Shown: positions 45,573-54,843, counted from the first letter of the stretch. The stretch: 64,000 nt of DNA from Rhodoplanes tepidamans (GCF_030813915.1 NZ_JAUSUJ010000006.1:1-64000), one strand, 5' to 3'. Made by a program: numbers and translations. Notes: a model not told the origin generated them from the letters alone.

Positions 45573-46268
45573 TCAGCCCGCGGCGTCCTCGAGGCCGAGC
45601 AGTCCACCGACCATCGGCCAGACCTCGTGGCCGCCACGCCAGATCATCTCCAGCGAGACGTAGAGGATCACGGCGAGGCCCACATAGGCGATCCAGCGGT
45701 GCCGCTGCAGCAGCGAGGCGATGTAGTTCGCCGCGATGCCCATCAGGGCGATCGACAGGCCGAGGCCGAACACCAGCACCCACGGATGCTCTCGCGCGGC
45801 GCCGGCCACCGCTAGCACGTTGTCGAGCGACATCGAGACGTCGGCCACGACGATCTGCCAGGCCGCCTGGGCGAAGGTCTTCTGCCGCGAGACCGCCGTG
45901 AGGGTGCCGTCGGAATTGATCCGCACGTCGTCGATGCGGCCGCTGGCGTCGCTCGACACCACGTGCTGGGCGCGCAGCTCGCGCCACATCTTCCAGCACA
46001 CCCACAGGAGCAGCAGCCCGCCCGCCAGCAGCAGGCCGACGATCTGCAGGAGCTGCGTGGTGACGGCGGCAAAGCCGATGCGCAGGAGGGTCGCCGCGGC
46101 GATGCCGAGCAGGATCGCCCGGGCGCGCTGTTCGCGCGGAAGCCCTGCGGCTGCGAGGCCGATGACGATGGCGTTGTCGCCGGCCAGCACCAGGTCGATC
46201 ATCACGACCTGGGCCAGCGCGGTGAGCGCGCTGCTCGTCAGGAACTCGGAGGTCAAGGTCTCCCACAT
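45573..46268 (-). CDS. TerC family integral membrane protein
   Basis: 231 residues from MWETLTSEFL with about seven helices. TerC motifs are MIDLVLAGDNAIVIGLAAAGLP in the first half and VADVSMSLDNVLAVAGAA in the second, each with the conserved Asp-Asn pair that may bind metal. Members are linked to manganese export and metal homeostasis. CAGGAGAC precedes the start. The 261-base upstream region has an 18-base palindrome but no convincing yybP-ykoY riboswitch. Confidence 0.9.
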   Translation of the reverse strand: MWETLTSEFLTSSALTALAQVVMIDLVLAGDNAIVIGLAAAGLPREQRARAILLGIAAATLLRIGFAAVTTQLLQIVGLLLAGGLLLLWVCWKMWRELRAQHVVSSDASGRIDDVRINSDGTLTAVSRQKTFAQAAWQIVVADVSMSLDNVLAVAGAAREHPWVLVFGLGLSIALMGIAANYIASLLQRHRWIAYVGLAVILYVSLEMIWRGGHEVWPMVGGLLGLEDAAG

Positions 46269-46376
46269 GCAGTCGGTCTCCTGCTGCTGCCGCGCCCGTG
46301 CGGGGCGCCCGGTTTCGAGCGGGAGGAGACCGGCGCCATGGCAACGCGCCGACGCCACGGAGAGCGAGACTCACCG

Positions 46377-46394
46377 CGGCGTGTGCACACGCCG
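46377..46394. repeat. Perfect 18-base palindrome upstream of terC
   Basis: CGGCGTGTGCACACGCCG is fully self-complementary, 109 bases upstream of the terC start. It could be a protein-binding site or a cruciform/hairpin in the leader. Confidence 0.5.
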
Positions 46395-46529
46395 AAGGAC
46401 GAAACCGACAGCACCGGGCCACTCCCAACGACTTCCAGTCCGACATCGCAGCAGGACGCTGCCAGAGGGGCCCGGACCGGCCGGAACGCGACCCGCACGC
46501 GGATCGCGGCCGAACACTTGAAAACGCGA

Positions 46530-46874
46530 CTACGGCGCCATCGCCACCAGGGTGTGACCGAACGCCGTCGCCACGTGCTCGGCCTCGCTCAGCATCGCGG
46601 CCGAGAAGCCGAGGAGCGCCAGCACGCCGGCGACATCCCAGCTCGAAACGTCACCGCCACGCGCTTCGTTCCGCAGCGTCGCGACGAGTGCGAACAGCGC
46701 GGCACCGGCGAGCGCCGCGAGGCTGAGCGCCGGCAGCGCCATCGCGCTCGGCACCAGACGGGCGGCGAGGACGATCAGCAGCACGCCGGCGAGCGCATAG
46801 ACCCCGAACATGCGGGGGCCGGTGCGTTCGCGGCGGAACGGTGCGTGGTCGAGAGACGGGTGGAGAAGCGACAT
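46530..46874 (-). CDS. Small three-helix membrane protein
   Basis: 114 residues from MSLLHPSLDHAP, with GAGGGAGAG upstream. Three hydrophobic segments: about 22-42, 46-68 and 83-105, the last containing ALLGFSAAMLSEAEHVAT. No family was recognised. It is downstream of a MASE1 kinase/FixJ-like regulator pair on the same strand, behind a GTAGATCTAC palindrome, and so may be one of that system's targets. Confidence 0.65.
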   Translation of the reverse strand: MSLLHPSLDHAPFRRERTGPRMFGVYALAGVLLIVLAARLVPSAMALPALSLAALAGAALFALVATLRNEARGGDVSSWDVAGVLALLGFSAAMLSEAEHVATAFGHTLVAMAP

Positions 46875-46988
46875 CTGGCTCTCCCTCGAGGGAACGCGGC
46901 GCTGGCGCCGTTCCGACCCGGAACCGCGCCGCCGTTCTCCTAGAGTTAGGCAGAGCACCGGCAGGCGAAAATCCGCATCGGCCGGGGT

Positions 46989-46998
46989 GTAGATCTAC
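46989..46998. promoter_or_regulatory. GTAGATCTAC palindrome
   Basis: Ten-base perfect palindrome 115 bases before the small membrane protein gene and 160 bases beyond the response-regulator gene. A possible binding site for the adjacent FixJ-like regulator. Only one copy was seen in the window. Confidence 0.35.
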
Positions 46999-47158
46999 GG
47001 GGAGGTCGTCGGGAAGGCGGTCGCTCGAACCAGTCCTTGCGGGCCGATGCGCAGCATCGGACCCCGACTCCAGCCCCGACCGCCGGCTCTGCCGCGGCAA
47101 CTCCGGATCCGCGCCACGCGGCGCGCCGGTGCGGAAGGCCTGGTCTTCGCGCGACAGC

Positions 47159-47776
47159 TCACGGCGCCAGCCGCCCGAGGCGGATCGCCTGGCGGACCAG
47201 CACGGCGACGCTCTCGGCCTCCATCTTGTCCATGATCTCGGCCCGGTAGCTCTCGACCGTGCGGCTGCTGATGGCGAGCTTCGCCGCGATGGCGTGGCTG
47301 GTATAGCCCTCGACGACCAGATCGAAGATCTCGATCTGGCGCGGCGTGAGCCGGTTGAAGCGGACGACCAGCGACTCCTTGGCCCGCTGCGCCGCGAACT
47401 CCTCGAAGGTGCGGGCGAGGGCCCGGTTGATGGCGGCGACGAGCGCGGTGTCGTCGATCGGCTTCTCGATGAAGTCGTCGGCACCGGCCTTGATGGCGGC
47501 GACCGCCATGGCGACGTCGGCGTGACCGGAGATCAGCACGACGGGAAGCCGGATGCTGCGGCGGGCGAGCTCGCGCACCAGGGCGATGCCGTCGGTGCCC
47601 GGCATCCGCACGTCGGCGACGACGACGCCGATGCGGCCGGCCTCGAGCCGGGCCAGGAACTCGTCGGCGGACGCGAAGGTCTCGACCGCGAAGCCGAAGA
47701 CGCTGAGCATCTCGCCGAGCGAGTGGCGGACCGACTCCTGGTCGTCGACGACGAAGATGGTGGCGGTGCGGGTCAT
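47159..47776 (-). CDS. FixJ/NarL-type response regulator
   Basis: 205 residues. Receiver with Asp55 in VVVADVRMPGTDG and Lys105 in DFIEKPIDDT, then a LuxR-type helix-turn-helix (RLTPRQIEIFDLVVEGYTSHAIAAKLAISSRTVESYRAEIMDKM). Closely similar in layout to FixJ at 29 kb, but with its own kinase: it starts 13 bases after the MASE1 kinase gene. The signal is unknown; the pair resembles FixLJ-type systems with a different sensor. Confidence 0.92.
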   Translation of the reverse strand: MTRTATIFVVDDQESVRHSLGEMLSVFGFAVETFASADEFLARLEAGRIGVVVADVRMPGTDGIALVRELARRSIRLPVVLISGHADVAMAVAAIKAGADDFIEKPIDDTALVAAINRALARTFEEFAAQRAKESLVVRFNRLTPRQIEIFDLVVEGYTSHAIAAKLAISSRTVESYRAEIMDKMEAESVAVLVRQAIRLGRLAP

Positions 47777-47789
47777 GGCGCGGAGCGGG

Positions 47790-49496
47790 TCATGGCGACG
47801 AGGCGAATCCTTCGATCGGCAGGGTGACACGGAACTCGGTCGTGCCGGGGGCGCGCGAGGCGAGCGCGATACGGCCGCCATGCTGCTCGACGATCGAGGC
47901 GCAGATCGCGAGCCCGAGCCCGAGGCCGTCCTCCTTCGAGGTGGTGAGCGGCTCGAACAGGACGTCGGCGAGCTCGTCGGGCACGCCCGGGCCGTTGTCG
48001 ACGACGGCGATCTCGACCCCGGGCGGGTCGTGGCGCCACGCCGCCGTGATGCGGACCTGCCCGGGCGGGAGGCCGGCGGCATCCCGCCGGGCCGCCGAGA
48101 TCGCCTCGACGGCGTTGCGCACGAGATTGAGCAGCACCTGCTGGAGCTGGACGCGGTCGCCCGTGACGGGCGGGAGGCCGGCCGGCACCTCGGCGACCAG
48201 CCGCACCGCATGGGCCCGCGCATCGGCCCGGGCGATGGCGACCACGTCGTCGACCAGCCCGTCGATCGCGATGGGCTCGCGCACCGGCGCGCCGCGGCGC
48301 AGGAAGTCGCGCATCCGGCGGATGACGGCGCCGGCATGGTCGATCTGGGCGACGGCATTGCCGAGATTGGCCTCGGCGCGGGCGAGGTCGCCGCCCGGGG
48401 TCTGCAGGATGTGCTGGGCGGCACGGGCGAGCGCGCGCGCCGCCGTCATCGGCTGGTTGATCTCGTGGGCGAGCGCGGATGCCATGCCGCTGACCAGATG
48501 GAAACGCCCGGCCTGCGCCGCCTCGGCCTCCTTGTCCTTGGCGCGGGCCTCGGCGGCGCGGGCGAGCCGCTCGGCGGAGCGGCGCTCGCTCACCACCACG
48601 CCGACCACGAGGCCGGTCGCGGTGAGCACCAGCATCAGGGCCTGATACTCGGTGAAGACGCGGATGTCGTGGCCGTGCAGATGCAGCAGCGCGACCAGCC
48701 CGAGCTGCACGCCGGCGAGCGACAGGCAGGCGCCGTCGAGCCCGTGCCGCACCGCGGCCGTGACCACCGGCAGCGCGAGGAGATGGAAATACTTGAATCC
48801 TTCGGGGCCCGGGCTCGCGGTGACCAGCCACAGGCAGGCCCCGATCGCCGCGGCGCAGGCCGCCGCCTCGGCGGCCAGCGCCGGACCGAAGCGCAGGCCG
48901 CCGCTGCGCCACGCAGCGGCGAGGCGCAGCACCAGCGGCGTGATCACGGCGATGCCGATCACGTCGCCGACCAGGAGCGGCACCGTGGCGGCGAGCACGT
49001 CGCGGGTGCCGAGATCCCCGAAGGCGATCAGGAGCGCGGTGAGCAGCAGCGCCACCAGGCAGGCGCCGGCGAAGCCCGCGGCGAGCAGCAGCAGGACGTC
49101 GCGCAGATGGCCGAGCGCGACGTCGAGCCGGAAGGCGCGCAGCGCCACGGTCCCGGCCGCCGCGTAGCAGGCGGTCTCGATCGCCGCCACGGCCAGCACG
49201 AGCGGCCAGGACAGCGCCGTGTCGACGACCAGCACCTCGGCCAGCACGATGCCGGCGAACAGCACCGCGGCGGCGAGCGGACCGTCGACGGCGATGAGGG
49301 CGAACACGACTCCGAGGCCGGGATTCCACGGCGTCGCCGGCAGGCCCTTCACCTCGTGGATGAAGCCGAGCCATTCGAGCGCCACGTAGACGGCGAGCGC
49401 GGCGAGCCCGGCCGGCACGGTGCGCAACGCTGCGATCACGGCGCGCGACGATCCGCTCGGCGGGTCGGTCGGTCCGGGATCGCGCGGGACGTCCAT
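47790..49496 (-). CDS. MASE1-domain sensor histidine kinase
   Basis: 568 residues from MDVPRDPGPT. N-terminal MASE1-like membrane sensor with about eight helices (22-300), including the typical WNPGLGVVFALI. Then a coiled-coil (305-330), HisKA of the FixL/DctB type with His344 in SGMASALAHEINQPMTAA, and HATPase with NLVRNAVEAI, DNGPGVPDEL and GLGLGLAIC. There is no PAS or heme domain, so oxygen sensing as in FixL is not implied. Partner regulator lies 13 bases downstream. Confidence 0.9.
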   Translation of the reverse strand: MDVPRDPGPTDPPSGSSRAVIAALRTVPAGLAALAVYVALEWLGFIHEVKGLPATPWNPGLGVVFALIAVDGPLAAAVLFAGIVLAEVLVVDTALSWPLVLAVAAIETACYAAAGTVALRAFRLDVALGHLRDVLLLLAAGFAGACLVALLLTALLIAFGDLGTRDVLAATVPLLVGDVIGIAVITPLVLRLAAAWRSGGLRFGPALAAEAAACAAAIGACLWLVTASPGPEGFKYFHLLALPVVTAAVRHGLDGACLSLAGVQLGLVALLHLHGHDIRVFTEYQALMLVLTATGLVVGVVVSERRSAERLARAAEARAKDKEAEAAQAGRFHLVSGMASALAHEINQPMTAARALARAAQHILQTPGGDLARAEANLGNAVAQIDHAGAVIRRMRDFLRRGAPVREPIAIDGLVDDVVAIARADARAHAVRLVAEVPAGLPPVTGDRVQLQQVLLNLVRNAVEAISAARRDAAGLPPGQVRITAAWRHDPPGVEIAVVDNGPGVPDELADVLFEPLTTSKEDGLGLGLAICASIVEQHGGRIALASRAPGTTEFRVTLPIEGFASSP

Positions 49497-49506
49497 GCGG
49501 CAGCGG

Positions 49507-49923
49507 TCAGGGCGAGGGCGTGGTCGGGCCGGCAGGGTCGGGAAGGAGGCCGAGCTCGCGCAGGATGCCCTCGGCCTCGCCGATCGCATGATTGCCCGCC
49601 GGGACGCCGCAATACAACGTCGACTGCAGGATGATCTCCTTGATCTCCTCGACCGTGAGCCCGCCGGCGAGCCCGGCCCGCACGTGCAGCTTGAACTCCT
49701 CCCAGCGGCCGAGCGCGATCATGGTGGCCAGCACCATGCAGCGGCGGGTCTTCTGGTCGAGCCCCGGCCGGGTCCAGATCTCGCCCCACACGATGCGGGT
49801 GATCATCTCCTGGAACTCGGTGTTGAAGGCGTTGCGCCTGGCGATCGAGCGGTCGACCCAGGCGTCGCCCAGCACGGCCCGGCGGGCGGCCATGCCCTGC
49901 TCGTAGCGGTCGTCGGCGGTCAT
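49507..49923 (-). CDS. Carboxymuconolactone decarboxylase family protein
   Basis: 138 residues, PcaC-like length. Pattern RIVWGEIWTRPGLDQKTRRCMVLATMIALGRWEEFKLHVRAGLAGGLTVEEIKEIILQSTLYCGVPAGNHAI matches 4-carboxymuconolactone decarboxylase of the protocatechuate branch of the beta-ketoadipate pathway. The CxxC pair of AhpD-type peroxidases is absent. No other pca genes are nearby, so a stand-alone relative with another role cannot be excluded. Ends ten bases before the MASE1 kinase start. Confidence 0.85.
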   Translation of the reverse strand: MTADDRYEQGMAARRAVLGDAWVDRSIARRNAFNTEFQEMITRIVWGEIWTRPGLDQKTRRCMVLATMIALGRWEEFKLHVRAGLAGGLTVEEIKEIILQSTLYCGVPAGNHAIGEAEGILRELGLLPDPAGPTTPSP

Positions 49924-50005
49924 GCGGGGGTCCTCCTGCGGATCGTCCCGCGACGGCCGGGCTCGTCCCCGCCGTCCACGATCCTGTTTCGAGGAGGCCT
50001 ACAAG

Positions 50006-50040
50006 ACGTGGATGCCCGCGACAAGCGCGGGCATGACGAC
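50006..50040. repeat. Interspersed palindromic repeat, single arm
   Basis: Carries the core seen at 16864-16893 (CGTGGATG then CCGCGACAAGCGCGG and CATGA) with compensating changes that keep the stem (GCCCGCG/CGCGGGC). This covariation supports selection on a hairpin. Confidence 0.65.
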
Positions 50041-50066
50041 GCGGGAGGAGGTGCAGCTCCCCGCAC

Positions 50067-51215
50067 CTACTCCGCCGCGACGCGCCCCGCCGCCACGCCG
50101 CGCGCCTTCACCACCACCTTGATGGCGCCGTCGAGCTTGTCCTTGGCGTAGTGCAGCGCGGTCGGCAGGTCGTCGAGGGCGAAGGTGTGGGTGTGCAGCG
50201 GGCGGGCGTCGAACTTCCCGTCGCGCATCAGGGCGCAGGCGCGGTGAACGGCGCGCTTGCCCTCGCCCCGGATGCCGAACAGGGCGATGTTGTCGCGCAC
50301 CAGCCGGCCGACGTCGACCTGGGTGCTCTCGGCCGGGAACGCGGCGAGGCAGACCCGGCTGCCGCGGCTCGCCATGGCGATCGCCTGGCCGATGGCGACC
50401 GGTGCGCCCGAGCACTCCACCACGTAGTCGGCGCCGAGTTCGCCGACGATCGCCTTGACGGCCGCGACCGCGTCGGTGTCGCGCACGTCGATCACGTGGT
50501 CGGCGCCGAGTCCCTTCGCGATCGCCAGCCGCTGCGGCGACAGGCCCGTCACCACGACGGGCGAGGCGCCGAGCGCCTTGCCGACCGCGGCGACGAACAG
50601 GCCGATCGGCCCCTCGCCGATGACCACCAGGCTCTCGCCGGCGATCAGCCCGCCGATCTCGGTCAGCGCATACATGGCGGTGCCGGCCGTGACGACGAGC
50701 GTGCCGAGCTCGTCGGAGATGTCGTCCGAGAGCCTCGCCATCGTGTTCACGTGATTGACCTGGAACTCGCAGAAGCCGCCGTCGGTGGTGAAGCCGTTGG
50801 CGCGGTGGCCCTTGGCCCGGTTGCCGTAGTTGAGGCACGAGGTATAGAGGCCGGCCCGGCAGCGCCGGCACTGGCCGCAGCCGGCATGGATCTCCACCGC
50901 CACGCGCTCGCCGATCGCGAATTCGTCGACGGCGGGGCCGAGCGCCACCACGGTCCCCATGTACTCGTGGCCGGGGGTCCAGTTCTTGTTGAAGGGCGGG
51001 CCGCCGTCGACGATCGCCGGCCAGCCGTACCAGATGTTGTCGATGTCGCTCGGGCAGATGGCGACGGCGTCGATGCGCAGCAGCACCTCGGCGCGGCCCG
51101 GCACCGGCACCGGCTTCTCGGTGAGCCGCACCTCGCCCGGCCCGTCCAGCACCCAGGCCTTCATGCGCTCCGGAATCGGAAAGGCCGCGCTCGTGGTCAC
51201 GCCGTCCGGTGTCAT
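50067..51215 (-). CDS. Zinc-dependent medium-chain alcohol dehydrogenase
   Basis: 382 residues from MTPDGVTTSAAF. Catalytic zinc ligands in AICPSDIDN and TPGHEYMGTVV, and the structural zinc cysteines in CGQCRRCRAGLYTSC. Rossmann domain with VVIGEGPIGLFVAAVGKALGA. The family oxidises alcohols, polyols or threonine-like substrates with NAD(P)+. Substrate unknown. It is separated from the decarboxylase gene by a repeat element and is probably its own transcript. Confidence 0.9.
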   Translation of the reverse strand: MTPDGVTTSAAFPIPERMKAWVLDGPGEVRLTEKPVPVPGRAEVLLRIDAVAICPSDIDNIWYGWPAIVDGGPPFNKNWTPGHEYMGTVVALGPAVDEFAIGERVAVEIHAGCGQCRRCRAGLYTSCLNYGNRAKGHRANGFTTDGGFCEFQVNHVNTMARLSDDISDELGTLVVTAGTAMYALTEIGGLIAGESLVVIGEGPIGLFVAAVGKALGASPVVVTGLSPQRLAIAKGLGADHVIDVRDTDAVAAVKAIVGELGADYVVECSGAPVAIGQAIAMASRGSRVCLAAFPAESTQVDVGRLVRDNIALFGIRGEGKRAVHRACALMRDGKFDARPLHTHTFALDDLPTALHYAKDKLDGAIKVVVKARGVAAGRVAAE

Positions 51216-51434
51216 CTCGGCTCTCCTGAACCCGCGTTGCACCGGCTGAAAAGCTAGCCGAAACAGCCGCCCGGGACGATCCGCGATCGGGCCCGGGCAG
51301 GCCTGCGGGAGAGGCGGAGCGGCACCGGGGCGCCGCCGCCCGGCACGTTGCGTGATGCGCCTCACAGAGCATGGCCGGGCGCCGCCCTATCCGGGAGGCC
51401 GGCGGGCCCTGCGGCCCGCCCCTGGAGTCCGCAG

Positions 51435-51680
51435 ATGCCGCATGCCCCGGATCAGACCACACCGACGCGCCGCTTCACCATGCTGTACAAGACCGCCGCC
51501 GCCCTCACCCAGGAGCGCGAGATCGTCGGGACGCTGGAGGAGGCGCTCGCCGCCGCCTGCGCCATGCTGCGCGACGGCCGTGCCCGCCACGTCAACCTGA
51601 TCGAGGTCGGCCGCATCGACGGCGTGGTGCCGCACAGCCGCATCGTGCGCTGGTGCGCCGGCCGCGAGACGGCGCCGTGA
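51435..51680 (+). CDS. Small hypothetical protein
   Basis: 81 residues from MPHAPDQTT; an inner ATG at 51480 (MLYKTAAAL) would give 66. The segment MLYKTAAALTQEREIVGTLEEALAAACAMLRDGRARHVNLIEVGRIDGVVPHSRIVRWC looks like a folded alpha/beta unit and is biased as real coding sequence. I do not recognise the family. It precedes mmcB by 72 bases on the same strand. Confidence 0.6.
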   Translation: MPHAPDQTTPTRRFTMLYKTAAALTQEREIVGTLEEALAAACAMLRDGRARHVNLIEVGRIDGVVPHSRIVRWCAGRETAP

Positions 51681-51752
51681 AGCGCGGCGGCCCCGCGCGT
51701 CCCCTCCCCGCCACGGGTTTTCCGGCCGGGCGGCGCATGGCATCCTGCCGCC

Positions 51753-52232
51753 ATGCTGCCCGCAACCGCTCCGATTCTCCCGATCGACGGCCGCCAGTCC
51801 CCCGTGGCGCTCTCGGTCTCCCGCGGCACCCAGCGGCTCCTGCACGCCATGGGCTTCGCCTGCGTCTGCGAACTGCCGCTCGCTTCCGGCCGCCGGGCCG
51901 ACCTGGTGGCGCTCGGCGGCGAGGGCACGGTGTGGATCGTCGAGATCAAGTCCTCGGTCGAGGACTTCCGGGCCGACCACAAATGGCCGGACTACCGGCT
52001 GCACTGCGACCGGCTGTTCTTCGCCACCGCGCCGCACGTACCGGCCGCGATCTTCCCCGAGGAGGCCGGCCTGATCGTCGCCGACGGCTTCGGGGCGGAG
52101 CTCCTGCGCGACGCGCCGGAGCACCGGCTTCATGCCGCGACCCGCAAGAGCATGACGCTCGCCTTCGCCCGCGCCGCCGCCCTGCGCCTTCAGGCGCTCG
52201 CCGATCCGCACGGCCGGTTCGTCGAAGGCTGA
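51753..52232 (+). CDS. mmcB: MmcB family DNA-repair protein
   Basis: 159 residues. MmcB pattern: SVSRGTQRLLHAMGFACVCELPLASGRRADLVALGGEGTVWIVEIKSSVEDFRADHKWPDYRLHCDRLFFATA. The DLVAL...EIKSS spacing is the PD-(D/E)xK nuclease-like core. First described in Caulobacter as an SOS-linked protein for mitomycin C damage. No LexA box was recognised in the short upstream gap. Confidence 0.88.
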   Translation: MLPATAPILPIDGRQSPVALSVSRGTQRLLHAMGFACVCELPLASGRRADLVALGGEGTVWIVEIKSSVEDFRADHKWPDYRLHCDRLFFATAPHVPAAIFPEEAGLIVADGFGAELLRDAPEHRLHAATRKSMTLAFARAAALRLQALADPHGRFVEG

Positions 52233-52356
52233 CCGCCCTCCGCGCCCCGACCGGAATCCGATCCGGCGGCGACTCGCGCCGGAGGCCGCGTCGCGCACGC
52301 GGACTCGTCCGTTTCATGGTATCTTTCTACTAGGAGGCGCCACCAGGCGAGCCGGC

Positions 52357-53619
52357 ATGGACATGCGCACGAACCCCGACCACCCTGTGCTCACCAGCGA
52401 TCACCCGTCCGCCCCGGCTCCCGCCCCCGTCGGGGTCGAGGCCCAGGTGGCGTTCACGGGGCTGCGCGGCGACTTCTTCGGCCTCGTGCTGGCGGGCGGG
52501 CTCATGCAGCTCGTCACGATCGGCTTCTACCGGTTCTGGCTGGTGACCGACATCCGCCGGCACCTGTGGCGGCACACCCGGATCGGCGCCGACGCGCTCG
52601 AATACACCGGCACGGCGCGCGAGCTCCTGATCGGCTTCCTGGTGGCGCTCGCCATGCTGGCGCCCGTCTACGTCCTGTACTTCCTGGGCGGCCTGATCGC
52701 CGAGGAGGTCGAGACCTTCGCCAGCGTGCCGCTGGTGCTGGTGCTCTACGTGTTCGGCCATTACGCCGCCTACCGGGCGCGGCGCTACCGGATGACCCGC
52801 ACCTCGCTGCGCGGCCTGCGCTTCTGGATGACCGGCTCGGCCTTCGCCTATGCGGGGCGCGCCGCCTGGTGGGATCTGCTCACCGTGCTCACCCTCGGAC
52901 TCGCCTATCCGTGGCGGGCCGCGGCGCTCGAGCGCTACCGCATGCGGAACACCCGCTACGGCGACCTCGAAGCCCGCTTCGTCGGCACCGGCGGGCGGCT
53001 CTTTCTGCGCGGCGGCTGGATGTGGGGCATCGGGCTGCTGGGGCTCGCCGCCATCGCGGCCGGCCTCGCCGTCGCCCACCGGTCCGGCCTGTTCGAGGGC
53101 GAGGGCATGGAAACGGTGATCGGCGCCTTTGTCCTGGCCGGAGCGCTGCTGGTCTTTCTCCTGATCCCGCTGTGGCCGATCTTCCGCGCGACCGAGCTGC
53201 GCTGGCGGCTGGAGGGCGTGCGCTTCGGCCCGGTGTCGCTGCGCTCGACGCTGCGGCGCCGCACCGTCTTCGGCTGCTACGCCGCCGCGTTCGGCGTCTC
53301 GACGCTGGTCGGCTCCGCCGGCGGCGTGCTGTTCGGCACCGCCGCCTACGTCATGAAGGACCGGTTCGACCGGCTCGCCGAGGGCGACGTGACCGGCCAG
53401 CTCGCGGCCTTCGCGGTGATCGCCGTGATCTATCTCCTGGTGCTGTTCGGCTTCGGCGTGGTGAAGCGCGTGTTCGTCGATCGTGGCGTCTGGGCGGCGG
53501 TCGCCGCCAGCACCACGGTCGTCGGCGTCGAGGCGCTCGATCACGTCAAGGCGGCCGGGGCGGCGGCGAGCTCCCTCGGCGAAGGCCTCGCCGACGCGCT
53601 CGACGTCGGCGCCGTGTGA
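52357..53619 (+). CDS. DUF898/YjgN-type membrane protein
   Basis: 420 residues with about eight helices. DUF898 landmarks: VAFTGLRGDFFGLVLAGGLMQLVTIGFYRFWLVTDIRRHLWRHTRIG, LEYTGTARELLIGFLVAL, and RYRMTRTSLRGLRFWMTGSAF, plus MRNTRYGDLEARFVGTG. Function is unknown. Its stop is five bases before the M48 peptidase start, and the two occur together in many genomes, so they probably work together in the membrane. Confidence 0.85.
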   Translation: MDMRTNPDHPVLTSDHPSAPAPAPVGVEAQVAFTGLRGDFFGLVLAGGLMQLVTIGFYRFWLVTDIRRHLWRHTRIGADALEYTGTARELLIGFLVALAMLAPVYVLYFLGGLIAEEVETFASVPLVLVLYVFGHYAAYRARRYRMTRTSLRGLRFWMTGSAFAYAGRAAWWDLLTVLTLGLAYPWRAAALERYRMRNTRYGDLEARFVGTGGRLFLRGGWMWGIGLLGLAAIAAGLAVAHRSGLFEGEGMETVIGAFVLAGALLVFLLIPLWPIFRATELRWRLEGVRFGPVSLRSTLRRRTVFGCYAAAFGVSTLVGSAGGVLFGTAAYVMKDRFDRLAEGDVTGQLAAFAVIAVIYLLVLFGFGVVKRVFVDRGVWAAVAASTTVVGVEALDHVKAAGAAASSLGEGLADALDVGAV

Positions 53620-53624
53620 CCGCC

Positions 53625-54713
53625 ATGAGCGAGCCGCGTCCGACCGGCGGCCCCGCCGTCTACTGGGACGGCGAGACCGCGCGCCGGCGCGGCGTCGATC
53701 TGCAGCTCGATGCCGCGACGCTGGTGATCCTGGAGGATGGCGCCGCAGTCGCGCGCTGGCCCTTCGCCGATCTGCGGCGCCGCGACGGCGGCCCCGACGC
53801 CACCCGGATCGGCAGCGTGTCGGCCCCGGACCTCGCCCGGATCGAGGTCGCCGACCCGGCGCTGGCCGCCGCGATCGTCGGGAAGGCGCTCCACTTCGAC
53901 GCGGCCGCCGCCGGAGTGCGGCGGTTCCGCACCAAGGTGGTGGTCGGCTCGCTCGCCGTCGCCGTGTCGCTGGTCCTCACCACCCTGTTCCTGGTGCCGC
54001 TGGTGGCCGAGCGGCTGGTGCCGTTCATCCCGGCGACCTGGGAGGAGCGGCTCGGCGGCGTCGCCGACAAGCAGGTCAAGGCGCTGTTCGGCGGAGAGGT
54101 CTGCGAGGCGCCGGCCGGCAAGGCGGCGCTCGACCGGCTGGCGCAGCAGCTCGTCGGTGCGGCCGCGGTCGACCAGCCGGTGCGCATCGCGGTGCTGCGC
54201 ACCGACACCAAGAACGCCGTCGCGCTGCCGGGCGGCCGCATCTACCTGCTCGACGGCCTGCTGCAGGCGGCGCGCAGCCCCGACGAGATCGCCGGCGTGC
54301 TGGCCCACGAGATCGGCCACGTGACGGGCCGCGACGGCCTGAAGAGCCTGATCCAGGCCGGCGGCACCTCGTGGCTGCTCGGCCTGCTGTTCGGCGACGT
54401 GACGGGATCGTCCGCCGTGGTGTTCGCGGCGCGCCTGATGGTGGACGGCTCGCATTCGCGCGAGGCGGAGCGCGCCGCCGACCGCGAATCGGCCCGGATC
54501 ATGACCGCGCTCGGCCGCCCCGCCGCCCCGATGGCGGCGTTCCTGCTGCGGGTCACCGGCGAGAACGCCGGCAAGGGAGTCAGCCTGCTGCTCAGCCACC
54601 CGCTCAGCGAGGAGCGCCTGCAATCGCTGAAGGCGCTCGACCGCGGCACGAGCGGCCCGCCGCTGCTCGACGACGACCAGTGGAAGGCGCTGCGGGGAAT
54701 TTGCCGGGGATGA
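53625..54713 (+). CDS. M48-family membrane zinc metallopeptidase
   Basis: 362 residues. A cytoplasmic N-terminal domain, one membrane helix (about 104-126: VVVGSLAVAVSLVLTTLFLVPLV) and a peptidase domain with zinc motif HEIGH in GVLAHEIGHVTGRDGL and third ligand in REAERAADRESA. Resembles the BepA/LoiP-type proteases that act on envelope proteins, though with a different N-terminus. Start ATG 53625; a GTG at 53616 overlapping the previous stop is the alternative. Confidence 0.9.
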   Translation: MSEPRPTGGPAVYWDGETARRRGVDLQLDAATLVILEDGAAVARWPFADLRRRDGGPDATRIGSVSAPDLARIEVADPALAAAIVGKALHFDAAAAGVRRFRTKVVVGSLAVAVSLVLTTLFLVPLVAERLVPFIPATWEERLGGVADKQVKALFGGEVCEAPAGKAALDRLAQQLVGAAAVDQPVRIAVLRTDTKNAVALPGGRIYLLDGLLQAARSPDEIAGVLAHEIGHVTGRDGLKSLIQAGGTSWLLGLLFGDVTGSSAVVFAARLMVDGSHSREAERAADRESARIMTALGRPAAPMAAFLLRVTGENAGKGVSLLLSHPLSEERLQSLKALDRGTSGPPLLDDDQWKALRGICRG

Positions 54714-54732
54714 GGAGTACCCGCTCGGGCCT

Positions 54733-54817
54733 CGTCATGGCCGGGCCCGTTGTTCGGACCGACGAAGCTCGCCGATCGGCACCGAAAACGTGCATGGCCG
54801 GGACGAGCCCGGCCATG
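54733..54817. repeat. Interspersed palindromic repeat, two arms
   Basis: Arms CGTCATGGCCGGGC (54733) and 54789-54817 (CATGGCCGGGACGAGCCCGGCCATG) are inverted relatives of the 16806-16893 element. Placed between convergent M48 and regA genes, where it may act as a bidirectional terminator. Confidence 0.65.
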
Positions 54818-54843
54818 GCGAATTCAGGTCCTCTCGCCTTCCC

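Noticed and set aside
46269-46529. Manganese yybP-ykoY riboswitch upstream of terC
   Set aside because: A GTTGGGAGTGGCC stretch recalls the 5' conserved loop, but the second conserved loop and its spacing are not found, so the aptamer cannot be supported.
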